NCBI GenBank assembly: GCA_038237745.1
Contig: JBBRYJ010000001.1
Span: forward strand, 434,001 to 498,000
DNA: 64,000 nucleotides
Direction: 5' to 3'
From: DASQEH01 sp038237745
Lineage (GTDB): Bacteria > Actinomycetota > Actinomycetes > Propionibacteriales > Nocardioidaceae
In this document: piece by piece, positions 17,843 to 27,355 of the stretch
How the letters are laid out: each line of letters starts with the position of its first letter
How positions within the stretch are numbered: position 1 is the stretch's first letter
Program-made: the position numbers and the translations under genes
The notes under the pieces: generated by a model
The model's database searches: none
Told to the model about the DNA's origin: nothing
Seen by the model: only the letters and a program-made list of their open reading frames with translations

Positions 17843-18708
17843 CAGGAGCCCTTCCGATCGGTGTCGGCCTCGGGTGCTCCTTCGGACGACGGCTTTGCGG
17901 CAGGCGCGGTGTCAGCGGCCGAGTGTTCCACTTCGGCCTCGGACTCCGCACGAGAGGTGTCTGCCCGCTGAGCCGCCTCGACCGGGTGTCCGTCTGTCGC
18001 GGGGGGATCTCCGGAGCCAGGCTCGGGCGCACGCCACCCACGCTCGCGCGCCAGCCGCAGCCCTACGAGGGTCGCTGGCCCGGCGGCAGGTCCTTCGTCG
18101 GCGCGGTCGTCAGGGAAGCCGGCGAGCACGCGCTCGGCGTCACGCCAGCTCACCACGCGAGCGCCTCGGGTGGCCTGAACCTCGTGGCCGGCTCTCAGGT
18201 CGTCCACGAGCTGACGAGCCGAGTCCGGGGTCTGGTTGTCGAAGAACTCCCAGTTGACCATCACCACCGGCGCATAGTCGCAGGCGGCATTGCACTCGAT
18301 GTGCTCGAGAGTGACAGCACCGTCGCCGGTCGTCTCGTCGTTGCCGACATCCAGGTGGGCCTTGAGTCGTTCGAAGATCAGATCGCCACCCATCACGGCA
18401 CACAACGTGTTGGTGCAGACGCCGACGTGGTAGCTGCCGACCGGGCGTCGCTTGTACATCGTGTAGAACGTCGCAACCGCCGACACCTCAGCTGCGGTCA
18501 GCTTCAGGATCTCCGCACAGGTCTCGATCCCTGTCGGCGTGACGTACCCCTCGACACTCTGGACGAGGTGGAGCATCGGCAGCAGCGCCGACCGGGCGAG
18601 CGGATAGCGCCCGGCGAGCTCGTGCAGCTCCACGATCGTCGTCTCGGGCAGCCTGCGACCAGCGTCTCCCGGCATCGGGGACGTCGTGAAGGTTTCCAGC
18701 TCCGTCAC
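17842..18708 (-). CDS. nuoE: NADH-quinone oxidoreductase subunit E, extended C-terminus
   Basis: Thioredoxin-like [2Fe-2S] subunit that works with NuoF. Ligands are CTNTLC and CNAACD. The GTG at 18708 overlaps the nuoD stop (GTGA), giving 288 residues. The conserved fold ends near residue 185. About 100 further residues are rich in Ala, Asp, Glu and Ser and look disordered, which makes this subunit longer than most NuoE proteins. The open frame upstream to 18798 reads through nuoD. Confidence 0.94.
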   Translation of the reverse strand: MTELETFTTSPMPGDAGRRLPETTIVELHELAGRYPLARSALLPMLHLVQSVEGYVTPTGIETCAEILKLTAAEVSAVATFYTMYKRRPVGSYHVGVCTNTLCAVMGGDLIFERLKAHLDVGNDETTGDGAVTLEHIECNAACDYAPVVMVNWEFFDNQTPDSARQLVDDLRAGHEVQATRGARVVSWRDAERVLAGFPDDRADEGPAAGPATLVGLRLARERGWRAPEPGSGDPPATDGHPVEAAQRADTSRAESEAEVEHSAADTAPAAKPSSEGAPEADTDRKGS

Positions 18709-20048
18709 CTGTCCACCCCGCCCATGACGGGGTCGAGGCTGGCTACGGCGACGATGACGTCGGCGATCTGGCCGCCCTCGCTCATCACCGGAGCGCACTG
18801 GAGGTTGACGAACGACGGGTCGCGGAAGTGGGCTCGGTAAGGCCGGGTTCCGCCGTCGGACACCACGTGGACGGCGAGCTCGCCTCGCGGGGACTCGACG
18901 GCGGCGTAGGCCTGCCCGGTCGGCACCCGGAAGCCCTCCGTGACGAGCTTGAAGTGGTGGATGAGCGCCTCCATCGACTCGCCCATGATGTGGCGGATGT
19001 GGTCGAGCGAGTTGCCCATGCCGTCAGAGCCCACCGCGAGCTGGCTGGGCCAGGCGATCTTCTTGTCGCCCACCATGATCGGGGAACCCACGAGTCCCTG
19101 CAGCCGCTCAGCGCACTGCTCGACGATCCTGAGGGACTCCCACATCTCGTCGACCCGGATACGGAAGCGGCCGTACGCGTCGGCGGTGTCTCTCGTGATG
19201 ACGTCGAAGTCGTAGGTCTCGTAGCCCGAGTACGGCTGCTTCTTCCGCAGGTCCCAGTCATATCCGGTGGAGCGCAATACAGGTCCGGTGGCGCCGAGCG
19301 CGAGGCAGCCCGCGAGGTCGAGGTACCCCACGCCAACGAGCCGTCCCTTGAAGATCGGGTTCTCGTTGCAGAGAGCGGCGTACTCCGGCAGCCGCTTCCT
19401 CATCAGCGCGACGAACTCCTGGATCTTCTCGAGTGCACCCGGCGGCATGTCCTGCGCCACGCCACCCGGTCGGATGAATGCGTGGTTCATCCGCAGGCCG
19501 GTCACCAGCTCGAAGATGTCGAGGCACAGCTCGCGCTCGCGGAAACCGATGGTCATCACGGTGAGGGCGCCGATCTCCAGGCCGCCTGTCGCGATCGCGA
19601 CGAGATGGGAGGAGATGCGGTTGATCTCCATCAGGAGGACACGCATGACCTGTGCCTTCTCGGGCACGTCGGCCTCGATGTCGAGCAGCCGCTCGACTGC
19701 CATGCAGTACGCGGCCTCGTTGTAGAACGGCGCGAGGTAGTCCATCCGCGTGCAGAACGTCACGCCCTGCGTCCAGTTGCGGTACTCCATGTTCTTCTCG
19801 ATGCCGGTATGGAGGTAGCCGATCCCGCAACGACACTCCGTGACGGTCTCGCCGTCGATCTCGAGGATCAAGCGGAGCACACCGTGGGTGGAGGGGTGCT
19901 GCGGCCCCATGTTGACCACGACCCGCTCGTCGGCCTCAAGGTCGAGGCCCGACACCACGGAGTCCCAGTCCTGCCCGGTTACGGTGAACACCTTGCCCGC
20001 CGTGGTCTGCTGCTCGGTCGCGTAAGGGTCGCGAATCGTCTCCGTCAT
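18705..20048 (-). CDS. nuoD: NADH-quinone oxidoreductase subunit D
   Basis: 49-kDa-type subunit at the quinone site (447 residues), related to the [NiFe]-hydrogenase large subunit. Motifs are NMGPQHPSTHGVLRL with the quinone-site His, GYLHTGIEKNMEYR and MGESMEALIHHFK. The start shares one base with the nuoC stop. Confidence 0.97.
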   Translation of the reverse strand: MTETIRDPYATEQQTTAGKVFTVTGQDWDSVVSGLDLEADERVVVNMGPQHPSTHGVLRLILEIDGETVTECRCGIGYLHTGIEKNMEYRNWTQGVTFCTRMDYLAPFYNEAAYCMAVERLLDIEADVPEKAQVMRVLLMEINRISSHLVAIATGGLEIGALTVMTIGFRERELCLDIFELVTGLRMNHAFIRPGGVAQDMPPGALEKIQEFVALMRKRLPEYAALCNENPIFKGRLVGVGYLDLAGCLALGATGPVLRSTGYDWDLRKKQPYSGYETYDFDVITRDTADAYGRFRIRVDEMWESLRIVEQCAERLQGLVGSPIMVGDKKIAWPSQLAVGSDGMGNSLDHIRHIMGESMEALIHHFKLVTEGFRVPTGQAYAAVESPRGELAVHVVSDGGTRPYRAHFRDPSFVNLQCAPVMSEGGQIADVIVAVASLDPVMGGVDR

Positions 20049-20883
20049 CAGTTGTACGACCTCCGCAGATCGGGCGGCGGGATCGTCGCCCCTTTGTACT
20101 CGACCGGGATGCCGCCGAGCGGGTAGTCCTTGCGCTGTGGGTGGCCCGGCCAGTCGTCGGGCATCTCGATCCTGGTGAGCGCCGGGTGTCCGTCGAAGAC
20201 GATGCCGAAGAAGTCATAGGTCTCCCGCTCGTGCCAGTCGTTGGTCGGGTAGACGGAAACCACCGAGGGGATGTGCGGGTCGTCGTCGGGACAGCTCACC
20301 TCGACCCGGACCCGCCTGTTGTGAGTCATCGACAACAGGTGGTAGACCGCGTGCAGCTCGGCACCCGTGTCGTGCGGGTAGTGCACCCCGCTGACGCCAC
20401 TGCACAACTCGAAGCGCAACTCGGGGTCGTCGCGCAGGTTCTGCATGACCGCCGGTAGGTGAGTGCGGTGCACATGGAACGTGATCTCGCCGCGGTGGAC
20501 CACGACCTTGCTGACCGCGCCCGTAGAACCCGACGCCTCGAGACCGGAGTCGAGCCGGTCGGCGGCCGCGTCGAACCAGCCGCCGTACGGACGCTGCGTG
20601 GAGCCTGGGACCGCAACTGGGCGGACGAGACCGCCGTACCCCGACGTGTCGCCGGTGCCGGTGACGCCGAACATCCCCTCACGGACGTCGATGACGTCCA
20701 GGTCCTGGTGCGGCGGCAGCGGACCGGGGTCGTCGCTGACGACCATCTCGCGGTCCTGCTGCGACTTGTCCTGGACGGACCGCTCCTCGTGCGGCTTGTC
20801 GTCGAGGGAGCGTTCGCCCGTCGGCTTCTCGGGCACCCCGCTCGGCTGGCCGGTGGGCGGAGGACCGTCCGGCGCCTCGTCGC

Positions 20884-20887
<4 letters not shown>
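20048..20887 (-). CDS. nuoC: NADH-quinone oxidoreductase subunit C, extended N-terminus
   Basis: 30-kDa-type subunit of the peripheral arm (279 residues). The conserved end contains ERETYDFFGIVFDGHP and QRKDYPLGG. The GTG at 20887 overlaps the nuoB stop (GTGA). Roughly the first 50 residues are a charged, Pro-rich, probably disordered leader not found in short NuoC proteins. A start further inside is possible but would lose the coupling. Confidence 0.94.
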
Positions 20888-21438
<551 letters not shown>

Positions 21439-21453
21439 GCCAATCCCTCCGGG

Positions 21454-21813
21454 CTAGTCCCATTCCAGTCCGCCGCGACGCCAGACGTAGGCGTATGCGA
21501 CGAAGACCGTACCGATGAACAGCACCATCTCGACCAGGCCGAACATCTTCATGGAGTCGAAGTAGACGGCCCACGGGAACAGAAAGATGATCTCGATGTC
21601 GAAGACGATGAACAGCATCGCCGTGATGTAGTACTTGACGGGGAACTTGCCACCCCCGACCGGCTGCGGTGTCGGCTGAATCCCGCACTCGTAGGAGTCG
21701 AGCTTGGCGCGGTTGTAGCGCTTCGGTCCGATGAGCGAGCTTGCCGCGACGGACCCGACGGCGAAAAGCGTGGCGAGCACGCCGATGCCGATGATGGGGA
21801 TGTACTCCTTCAC
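21454..21813 (-). CDS. nuoA: NADH-quinone oxidoreductase subunit A
   Basis: Small three-helix membrane subunit (119 residues). KLDSYECGIQPTPQP holds the loop near the quinone site, and FLFPWAVYF is conserved. The GTG at 21813 has GGGGAG 9 bases upstream. The longer frame to 21855 lacks such a site. Confidence 0.96.
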   Translation of the reverse strand: MKEYIPIIGIGVLATLFAVGSVAASSLIGPKRYNRAKLDSYECGIQPTPQPVGGGKFPVKYYITAMLFIVFDIEIIFLFPWAVYFDSMKMFGLVEMVLFIGTVFVAYAYVWRRGGLEWD

Positions 21814-21867
21814 TTCGGCTGGCTCCCCTCTACGCTGCCGGAGCGCTCGTCGCACCGGGGTCGACTG

Positions 21868-21873
21868 ATCATA
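21868..21873 (-). promoter_or_regulatory. possible internal -10 box before nuoA
   Basis: On the minus strand TATGAT, five of six matches to TATAAT, lies in the 72-base gap between menJ and nuoA, about 55 bases before the nuoA start. The -35 region is weak. It could give extra nuo transcription independent of menJ. Confidence 0.35.
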
Positions 21874-21885
21874 GGACCGCCGCCG

Positions 21886-23184
21886 TCAGGCCGCGGGAGC
21901 GACCTTCGACAGACCGTTGATCAGGTGGTCCATCGCGTCACCTCCGGTGGGCTCGGTCAGGTTGGCGAGCAGCTTGAGCGTGAAACGCATCAGGGTTGGC
22001 CGAGGCAGCCCGTACTTCGTGGCGAGCTTCATCACGTGCGGGTTGCCGATGGCCCGTACGAAGACGCGGCCCAGCGTGTAGTAGCCGCCGTAGCGTCTGT
22101 CGAGGGCGCCGACGTAGCCCTGGAGTGCCCGCTCGCTGCCATCAGCGGTGGTTCGGCCCAGTGCCTGGGTGATCGCCTCAGCGGCCATCTCGCCTGACTC
22201 CATGGCATAGGCGATGCCCTCGCCGTTGAAGGGGTTGACCATCCCGCCGGCGTCCCCCACCAGCAGCAGGCCGCCGGCGTAGTGGGGCTTGCGGTTGAAG
22301 CCCATCGGCAGGGCAGCGCCGCGTATCGGCGCCGTGCGGTTGTGCTCCCGGAAACCCCACTCCTCGGGAGTGTGGTCGAGCCAGGTCTTGAGCAAGTCCT
22401 TGTAGTCGACGTGCTGGAACGCCGACGAGGTGTTCAGTATCCCGAGGCCCACGTTCACGGTGCCGTCACCCACACCGAAGATCCAGCCGTAGCCGGGAAG
22501 CAGATTGCTCCGGCCGGGCTCACCCTCCCAGAGCTCGAGCCAGGACTCCATCCAGTCGTCGTCGTGGCGGGGACTCGTGTAGTAGGTGCGTACGGCGACA
22601 CCCATCGGGCGGTCGTCGCGCTTCTGCAGTCCCATGGCGAGACTCAACCGGGTCGAGTTGCCATCGGCCGCGACCACGATCGGTGCCCTGAACACCATGT
22701 CTCCACCCGACTTGCGACCGTTGTCGTCGACCGGTCGCGCGGTGACACCGACGACCCGGCCCGTCGTGTCGTCGAGGACCGGACCGGTGACCGCAGTGCG
22801 CTCGTGAAGCTGGGCCCCCAGCTTGCGGGCGTGCTGCGCCAGGATGTCGTCGAAGTCGAGGCGGGTGCGCACCAGCCCGTAGTTGGGGAACTCCGCCAGG
22901 TCGGGCCAGGGCAGCTCGAGCCGGTGCCCTCCCCCGACGATGCGCAGACCGTGGTTCTTGACCCAGCCAGGTTCGTCGAGGTCGATGCCCATCGCGACGA
23001 GCTGCCTGACGGCTCGAGGGGTGAGTCCGTCGCCGCAGACCTTCTCCCGCGGGAAAGCCGTCTTCTCGAGCAGCACGACGTCGACGCCTGCCTGCGCGAG
23101 GTACGCCGCTGTGGTCGAACCGCCGGGGCCGGCGCCGACGACGATGACGTCGGCCCGCCGCTCTGAGGCCGAGGGCTCGGGCAA
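21886..23184 (-). CDS. menJ: FAD-dependent geranylgeranyl-reductase-family protein, likely menaquinone side-chain reductase
   Basis: Flavoprotein of the geranylgeranyl reductase family. The N-terminal FAD site is GAGPGGSTTAAYLA. It also has the family loop EKVCGDGLTPRAV and the second FAD motif LLVGDAGGMVNPFNGEGI. In mycobacteria the homologue MenJ reduces one isoprene unit of menaquinone, and the position before nuoA and near menG/grcC fits that role. The TTG at 23184 has AGGAAGG 8 bases upstream and is preferred over the TTG at 23220. 432 residues. Confidence 0.85.
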   Translation of the reverse strand: MPEPSASERRADVIVVGAGPGGSTTAAYLAQAGVDVVLLEKTAFPREKVCGDGLTPRAVRQLVAMGIDLDEPGWVKNHGLRIVGGGHRLELPWPDLAEFPNYGLVRTRLDFDDILAQHARKLGAQLHERTAVTGPVLDDTTGRVVGVTARPVDDNGRKSGGDMVFRAPIVVAADGNSTRLSLAMGLQKRDDRPMGVAVRTYYTSPRHDDDWMESWLELWEGEPGRSNLLPGYGWIFGVGDGTVNVGLGILNTSSAFQHVDYKDLLKTWLDHTPEEWGFREHNRTAPIRGAALPMGFNRKPHYAGGLLLVGDAGGMVNPFNGEGIAYAMESGEMAAEAITQALGRTTADGSERALQGYVGALDRRYGGYYTLGRVFVRAIGNPHVMKLATKYGLPRPTLMRFTLKLLANLTEPTGGDAMDHLINGLSKVAPAA

Positions 23185-23228
23185 GGTGCGGACCTTCCTG
23201 CCAGGCGGAGCGCAAGGCAACGAGTGAC

Positions 23229-23254
23229 CCGCTCGTGAAAATCTTCACGAGCGG
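23229..23254. promoter_or_regulatory. Rex-operator-like palindrome before menJ-nuo
   Basis: Perfect 11-bp arms (CCGCTCGTGAA and TTCACGAGCGG) flank AATC. The core at 23233-23250, TCGTGAAAATCTTCACGA, differs from the Rex consensus TTGTGAA-N4-TTCACAA at only one symmetric position per arm. It lies just downstream of the predicted transcription start of menJ, in a position suited to repression by Rex, which is encoded at 48.4-49.1 kb. Confidence 0.75.
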
Positions 23255-23266
23255 TGGTGCGGGTCC

Positions 23267-23272
23267 ATAGTA
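23267..23272 (-). promoter_or_regulatory. -10 box of the menJ-nuo transcript
   Basis: On the minus strand TACTAT fits TANNNT. Transcription would begin near 23260, so the Rex-like palindrome would cover about +6 to +31. No clear -35. Confidence 0.45.
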
Positions 23273-23307
23273 GACCGCCGCCCGCCGCGGTCCTACCCCG
23301 GGAAACC

Positions 23308-23739
23308 TTACGATCCGGACAGGCCGTAGACGTGCTCGACGGTGAGTCTGAGCACCAGGCGACGGTCGTCGACCATGGCGGTGCGGTACTCGTCCCAGTC
23401 CGGGTGGTCCTCGCCCCTGATGAGCCGGTAGACCTCGACGAGCTCGTCGACAGTGGCGTCGTCGGGCTCCCGCGCGACAGGGGTGAGGTCGGCAGTCCCC
23501 TCGAGGACGGCGTACGACCAGCCGTCCTCGCTGGACACCAGCAGAGATGTCCTGGGCTCACGGCGGATGTTCGCCACCTTTGCCCGCCCGTCGACCACGG
23601 AGACGCGGGCCAGCAACGCTTCGGGATCGAGATGGAAGTTGATGTTCGACAGCTGCGGCCTTCCGTCGCCCTTGATCGTGGCGAGGACGCCGAGCTCGCG
23701 GCTGGCGGCCAGGTCGAGGAGCTTGCGGTCCATCGTCAT
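23308..23739 (-). CDS. PPOX-class (pyridoxamine-5'-phosphate-oxidase-like) F420-dependent-type protein
   Basis: 143 residues with the split beta-barrel of the flavin/F420-binding PPOX family. The start LAASRELGVLATIKGDGRPQ, the strand LSNINFHLD and the tail HPDWDEYRTAMVDDRR are typical of the small actinobacterial F420-linked group. The substrate is unknown. The ATG at 23739 or the one two codons later could be used. Nothing links it clearly to its neighbours. Confidence 0.8.
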   Translation of the reverse strand: MTMDRKLLDLAASRELGVLATIKGDGRPQLSNINFHLDPEALLARVSVVDGRAKVANIRREPRTSLLVSSEDGWSYAVLEGTADLTPVAREPDDATVDELVEVYRLIRGEDHPDWDEYRTAMVDDRRLVLRLTVEHVYGLSGS

Positions 23740-23894
23740 GCGACCAGTATGAGCCGTGCCGACGCGGTGCCCGGACTTGTTACGGTCAGCACTCGACCCG
23801 GTGGAGTGAGAGGATGCCTCCGGGCGGCATGTGCAACGGCGGTGGCACAGCCCCTGCCTGGTCCCGGACCACCGACCGGATGCGAGATGACCCG

Positions 23895-25265
23895 ATGAAG
23901 CGACCTTATTACCTCCTCAGCAGCCTGCTCGCCTGGCCTGCCGCGTCCGGCCTGATGCTGCCCCTACCTCCCGCCCTAGGAACTCCGGTTGGCCACCAAG
24001 CCCAGGCAGAGACTTGCAAAGGGGTGGCGGCCACCATCGTGGGGACAGAGTCGGCCGACACCATCCTCGGCACGGGGCACCGGGACGTCATCGTCGCCAG
24101 CGGCGGACCAGACGTGGTTCTCGCCCGCGGCGGCAGGGACCTCGTCTGCGCCGGAACGGGGGACGATCGTGTCGCCGGCGCACACGGCGACGACAGGCTA
24201 TTGGGGGGCGGCGGCACCGACCGGACAAGTCCGGGAGAGGGCAGCGATCGCGTCTTCGGAGGCGGCGGGAAGGGACGAGACACGATCAGCTATCTCGGCT
24301 CATCGGTGCCGGTAAGGCTCAACCTGCGCCGCGAACGCGCCTACACCGGCAGCGTGGTCGACCACGTGATGGGCTTCGAGTACGCCGTCGGGTCACACCA
24401 CGACGACACGCTCATCGGGCGGGGTGACCTGGGCAGTCTCGATGGTGCCGACGGTGACGACCTCGTCATCGGAGGAGACCACCGCGACACGCTAGCCGGT
24501 GGGAACGGCCACGACGTCATTCGCGGTGGTGACGGCCGGGACAGGCTGTTCGGCGAGTCAGGCGACGACGTGCTACGCGGCCAGGTCGGCAACGACCAGT
24601 TGTTCGGGGGCGGCGGGGCGGATGACGTCATCGACCTCGTGGGCAGCAACTTCGTCAATGTGCGAGGGAGGTCGCGCGTGCGTACCGGAGCAGGACGGGA
24701 CTCGATCGTCGGTCACGGTGTCGTCACCCTGCGCACTGGCGCGGGGAACGACGAGGTCAGTTTCCAGAAGGGCTCGGTCGTCGCCGGGGCGGGAGCCGAC
24801 GTGGTCAACTTCAACGGGTTCCATCGAGCAGGCTCGACTGACATCGTCCTCGGAGCCGGGCAGGACACCTTGGGCTTCGGCATCGCCGCCGGCCCGATCG
24901 CCGACGGCATCGTCCTCAACGTTTCCGGCGGCAAGGGGACTGACCTCCTCAACGCCGGATACCTCATCGCGAGCACGCTCACGCTGAGCCTAGGAACGAA
25001 CGGCGCCCTCACAGATCCGTTCCACGGTCAGATGATCGGCGTGGAGAACGTGATTGTCGGCAGCTATGTGGGCTCCGCGAACGTGATCGGCTCGAAGGCG
25101 TCCAACACGATCAGGGCTTCCTCCAGCAGCGACCACATAGAAGGACGCAGGGGCGACGACGACATCGACACCGGGGGCGATGGTGATGACAACATCGACG
25201 GAGGCGCTGGTACCGACCGTTGTGTCGGAGCTCCTGCGATCATCCGATGCGAGATTCTCAGCTAA
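23895..25265 (+). CDS. secreted RTX-like calcium-binding beta-roll protein
   Basis: 456 residues from the ATG at 23895, where a classic signal peptide begins (MKRPYYLLSSLLAWPAASG) with a likely cut after AQA. The longer frame (23814) has no signal-like start. The mature protein has many Gly/Asp nonapeptide-like units (GTGDDRVAGAHGDDRL, GDGRDRLFGESGDDVL, GDGDDNIDGGAGTDR) that form calcium-binding parallel beta rolls. Cysteines near both ends of the mature chain may pair. There is no protease or lipase domain, so the role is probably structural or surface-related. A weak stem lies just after the stop. Confidence 0.82.
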   Translation: MKRPYYLLSSLLAWPAASGLMLPLPPALGTPVGHQAQAETCKGVAATIVGTESADTILGTGHRDVIVASGGPDVVLARGGRDLVCAGTGDDRVAGAHGDDRLLGGGGTDRTSPGEGSDRVFGGGGKGRDTISYLGSSVPVRLNLRRERAYTGSVVDHVMGFEYAVGSHHDDTLIGRGDLGSLDGADGDDLVIGGDHRDTLAGGNGHDVIRGGDGRDRLFGESGDDVLRGQVGNDQLFGGGGADDVIDLVGSNFVNVRGRSRVRTGAGRDSIVGHGVVTLRTGAGNDEVSFQKGSVVAGAGADVVNFNGFHRAGSTDIVLGAGQDTLGFGIAAGPIADGIVLNVSGGKGTDLLNAGYLIASTLTLSLGTNGALTDPFHGQMIGVENVIVGSYVGSANVIGSKASNTIRASSSSDHIEGRRGDDDIDTGGDGDDNIDGGAGTDRCVGAPAIIRCEILS

Positions 25266-25270
25266 GGACT

Positions 25271-25289
25271 CGCTGCGGAGACGGCAGCG
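25271..25289 (+). terminator. weak hairpin after the RTX-like gene
   Basis: CGCTGC and GCAGCG form a 6-bp stem around a 7-base loop, 5 bases after the stop. There is no T-run. Confidence 0.3.
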
Positions 25290-25297
25290 ACTACCCG

Positions 25298-25340
25298 GTT
25301 CGCATCGGTTCGCATCGGTTCGCATCGGTTCCCATCGGTA
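25298..25340. repeat. tandem 10-bp repeat (CGCATCGGTT)
   Basis: Three exact copies at 25301-25330 are followed by an 8/10 copy (CCCATCGGTA). They lie in the short gap between the convergent RTX-like gene and menG. The function is unknown; replication slippage is a simple explanation. Confidence 0.85.
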
Positions 25341-25347
25341 CAGAGGC

Positions 25348-26037
25348 TCAGCGCAGGGCCCGGTGGAGTGCGACGATCCCGCCCGAGAGGTTCCGGTACT
25401 CGACCTTCCGCCAACCGGCGTCGGCGATCACGGTCGCCAGAGCCGGCTGGTCGGGCCAGGCCCGGATCGACTCGGCCAGGTACGCGTACGAGTCGGGACT
25501 CGACGACACCTTCCTCGCCAGGAACGGCAACGCCTGCATGAGGTACTCGTGGTAGATGCTGCGGAACGGGCCGAAGGTCGGTGAGCTGAACTCACAGACC
25601 ACGAGGGTGCCCGAACCCTTGGTGACCCTGCGCATCTCACGCAGTCCTAGCGAGGCGTCGACCAGGTTGCGCAAGCCGAACGAGATCGTCACGGCGTCGA
25701 AGGTCTCGTCAGGGAACGGAAGGCTGGTGGCGTCGCCGCCAACGAACGGGACCTGGGGCCGCGCACGGCGGCCGGCCGCAAGCATGCCGATCGAGAAGTC
25801 GCAGGCGACGGCCCAGGCACCCCGGTCGGCGAACGGGGCCGTGCTCGTGCCCGTACCGGCGGCAAGGTCGAGCACCAGGTCGCCGGTGCCGACTCCGGTG
25901 GCGGCCACGACCGCACGGCGCCAGCGTCGATCCTGTCCGAGCGACATGATGTCGTTGGTGATGTCATAGCGGCTCGCGACGGTGTCGAACATCGCCGCAA
26001 CCTCGCTCGGCTGCTTGTCGAGGCTCGCGCGGTTCAT
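25348..26037 (-). CDS. menG: demethylmenaquinone methyltransferase
   Basis: SAM-dependent C-methyltransferase (MenG/UbiE family) that makes menaquinone from demethylmenaquinone. Motifs are MFDTVASRYDITNDIMSLG, the SAM loop VLDLAAGTGTS, and FGLRNLVDASLGLREMRRV. 229 residues from the ATG at 26037. A GTG two codons earlier is about as good, and GAGGAGG lies 11-17 bases upstream. It is divergent from menF across 53 bases. Confidence 0.93.
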   Translation of the reverse strand: MNRASLDKQPSEVAAMFDTVASRYDITNDIMSLGQDRRWRRAVVAATGVGTGDLVLDLAAGTGTSTAPFADRGAWAVACDFSIGMLAAGRRARPQVPFVGGDATSLPFPDETFDAVTISFGLRNLVDASLGLREMRRVTKGSGTLVVCEFSSPTFGPFRSIYHEYLMQALPFLARKVSSSPDSYAYLAESIRAWPDQPALATVIADAGWRKVEYRNLSGGIVALHRALR

Positions 26038-26076
26038 GGACACAGAGTCGCACGCCTCCTCGCAGGGCCGCCCCAT

Positions 26077-26082
26077 TAGGCT
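26077..26082 (+). promoter_or_regulatory. -10 box giving a leaderless menF transcript
   Basis: TAGGCT lies 8 bases before the GTG start of menF. There is no Shine-Dalgarno sequence. Confidence 0.5.
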
Positions 26083-26090
26083 GTTGAGCC

Positions 26091-27344
26091 GTGACCAGCG
26101 TTGCGACCGCGGCGCCCGAGGGTGCGCCACTGGTGGTCAGGAGCATCAGCATCGACGCTCCTGAGTCCCTGATCCCACTCCTGCCTGCCGAGAGCCCGCT
26201 TTCCTGGGTGCATCGAGGGGCCGGGTTGGTCGCCTGGGGCGAGACGGCGCGGTTCGAGTGCGACGGTCCGGGTCGGTTCGCGGCCGCCGAGCGCTGGTGG
26301 CGGGACGTATCCGCCCGTAGCGTCGTGCGCGACGAGGCCGACGTGCCGGGGAGCGGCCTCGTGTGCTTCGGCTCGTTCGCGTATGCCGACCATCCCGGCC
26401 GGTCCGTGCTCGTGGTGCCGGAGGTGGTCGTCGGGCTCCGCGACTCGAGGGCCTGGGTCACCAGGATCTCTGTCGGCAGCCTCCTACCGACCCCGGTCGT
26501 GCGCCCCACCGACGAGCCGCCGACGCCGAGCGGTGCGGTCTTCTCCGACGGGGCCATGAGCGGAGCCAGCTGGGAGGTGGCCGTCGCGTCTGCGGTCCGC
26601 CGCATCCGCGCGGGACGGCTCGACAAGGTCGTACTGGCGCGTGACCTGATCGCTGAGCTTGACGAGCCGCTCGACGTACGCGCTGCCCTTGCGCGGTTGG
26701 CCCGCCGCTACCCCTCGTGCTGGACCTTCCACGTCGACGGCCTGTTCGGCGCCACGCCGGAGATGCTCGTGCGTCGTGAACGCGGCCTCGTCACCAGCAG
26801 GGTGCTGGCCGGGACGATCCGTCGTACCGGTGACGATGCCTCCGACCTCGCGCTCGCCGCGACCTTGGCCAGGTCGTCGAAGGACCTCGAGGAGCACGAG
26901 TTCGCCGTGCGCTCGGTCGCCGAAGCCCTGGCCCCGCACTGCTCGAGCATGAATGTGCCCGAGAGCCCGTTCGTGCTCCACCTCCCCAACGTCATGCACC
27001 TTGCGACCGACGTCACCAGCGTACTGCACGGCGGCACGTCGTCTCTCGGGCTCGCGTCGGCACTGCATCCCAGCGCTGCCGTCGGCGGCACACCGACAGC
27101 CGAAGCGGTCGCACTCATCGCCGAGCTGGAGGAGATGGACCGGGGGCGCTACGCGGGACCGGTCGGTTGGATGGACGCCGACGGCGACGGCGAATGGGCC
27201 ATCGCCCTGCGCTCTGCCGAGTACGAGGGTCGGCGGGTCCGGCTCTTCGCGGGCTGCGGGATCGTTGCCGACTCCGATCCGCCGGCTGAGCTGGCCGAGG
27301 CGGCCGCCAAGTTCGTACCGGTGCGCGACGCCCTCTCCTGCTGA
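26091..27344 (+). CDS. menF: isochorismate synthase
   Basis: Chorismate-binding enzyme (417 residues) that makes isochorismate, the entry step of menaquinone ring synthesis. The C-terminal catalytic domain shows KVVLARDL, GATPEMLVRRE, SRVLAGTIRRT, SSKDLEEHEF, HPSAAVGGTPTAEA and ALRSAEYEG. Menaquinone neighbours make this more likely than a siderophore or salicylate role. The stop is at 27342-27344. Confidence 0.9.
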   Translation: MTSVATAAPEGAPLVVRSISIDAPESLIPLLPAESPLSWVHRGAGLVAWGETARFECDGPGRFAAAERWWRDVSARSVVRDEADVPGSGLVCFGSFAYADHPGRSVLVVPEVVVGLRDSRAWVTRISVGSLLPTPVVRPTDEPPTPSGAVFSDGAMSGASWEVAVASAVRRIRAGRLDKVVLARDLIAELDEPLDVRAALARLARRYPSCWTFHVDGLFGATPEMLVRRERGLVTSRVLAGTIRRTGDDASDLALAATLARSSKDLEEHEFAVRSVAEALAPHCSSMNVPESPFVLHLPNVMHLATDVTSVLHGGTSSLGLASALHPSAAVGGTPTAEAVALIAELEEMDRGRYAGPVGWMDADGDGEWAIALRSAEYEGRRVRLFAGCGIVADSDPPAELAEAAAKFVPVRDALSC

Positions 27345-27355
27345 CGGGGGTCGTC

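Noticed and set aside
25298..25340. Decamer repeat considered as an iteron-type replication origin
   Set aside because: There is no Rep or partition gene, and the site lies between chromosomal housekeeping genes.
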